Under the pieces are notes generated by a model. That model was not told the origin of the DNA and made no database searches. It worked only from the letters and a program-made list of their open reading frames with translations. The position numbers were made by a program, and so were the translations under genes. A stretch of 6,847 nucleotides of DNA from Lachnospiraceae bacterium (GTDB lineage Bacteria; Bacillota; Clostridia; Lachnospirales; Lachnospiraceae), in the NCBI GenBank assembly GCA_900770325.1, contig CAAGKE010000031.1:1-6847 (forward strand), read 5' to 3'. Each line of letters starts with the position of its first letter. Within the stretch, counting starts at the first letter, position 1. Shown piece after piece: positions 6,533-6,847 of the stretch.

Positions 6533-6847
6533 TGTGGAATTATGAAAAAAGACTGCAGTATCCGGTGAATATCAAAACTCCAAATGCAAAAATCGCCCAG
6601 ATTATAATGAGCCAATACGGAGGACCGGATGGTGAAATGGGAGCATCTATGCGTTATCTATCCCAGCGCTACACCGCACCGAACCGCACTACCATGGCAG
6701 TATTAACGGATGTGGGGACGGAAGAACTGGCACATCTGGAAATGGTAGCTACTATTGTGCATCAGCTTACGCGTAATCTGTCACCGGAGGAAATCGAAAA
6801 ATATGGATTTGGCCCCTATTATGTAGATCATACAGTGGGTATCTGGC
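6532..6847 (+). CDS. cotJC: Spore coat manganese catalase-like protein CotJC, 5' part
   Basis: N-terminal 105 residues of CotJC, a spore-coat protein of the dimanganese catalase family that is expected to break down hydrogen peroxide. The gene is cut by the window end; full-length members are roughly 190 residues. The product begins MWNYEKRLQYPV and has GGPDGEMGASMRYL and GTEELAHLEM. E35, E65 and H68 fall where the first half of the dimanganese site lies in manganese catalases (E35, E66, H69 in the Lactobacillus enzyme), so this half of the site is intact. The remaining ligands would be beyond the window. AGGAGG at 6517-6522 is 9 bases before the ATG, and TGATG joins it to the cotJB stop with a 1-base overlap. 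Confidence 0.93.
   Translation, partial: MWNYEKRLQYPVNIKTPNAKIAQIIMSQYGGPDGEMGASMRYLSQRYTAPNRTTMAVLTDVGTEELAHLEMVATIVHQLTRNLSPEEIEKYGFGPYYVDHTVGIW

Overview
The window looks like chromosomal DNA of an anaerobic, endospore-forming Firmicute, most likely a gut-type Lachnospiraceae. The evidence is a two-subunit clostridial LeuC/LeuD pair, a spore-coat cotJABC operon, strong AGGAGG ribosome binding sites and a LacI-sensor/GGDEF hybrid protein of a kind I associate with that family. The lineage is inferred from gene style; no marker gene is present.

Layout. (1) 13-2788, plus strand: a tight operon of leuC, leuD and a D-lactate dehydrogenase-type 2-hydroxyacid dehydrogenase (ldhA-like), probably continuing from upstream of the window. 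(2) 2789-3086: a non-coding gap holding two adjacent long hairpins (2802-2860 and 2860-2957) that look like an extragenic repeat element, then a weak promoter. (3) 3087-3896, plus: a small, basic, secreted protein with two PPC-like beta-sandwich repeats. (4) 3899-5815, minus: a cytoplasmic signalling protein made of a LacI-type sugar-binding domain, a GAF-like region and an intact GGDEF domain. Its stop lies 2 bases from the stop of the secreted-protein gene. (5) 5816-5975: a divergent control region with a good sigma-A type promoter for the GGDEF gene and a sporulation-sigma-like -10 for cotJ. (6) 5976-6847, plus: cotJA, cotJB and the start of cotJC, overlapping by 4 and 1 bases. cotJC is cut by the window end.

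How the genes work together. leuC and leuD form one heterodimeric [4Fe-4S] isomerase of leucine synthesis. The dehydrogenase in the next position is not leuB and points to lactate or another 2-hydroxyacid. CotJA, CotJB and CotJC are expected to assemble in the spore coat, with CotJC carrying a dimanganese catalase-type site. The GGDEF protein should couple a small soluble ligand to cyclic-di-GMP synthesis. Its head-to-head placement with a sporulation operon is suggestive but does not prove a link. I did not find a clearly new multi-gene system. The least explained items are the LacI-GAF-GGDEF sensor, the double-hairpin element and the PPC-repeat protein.
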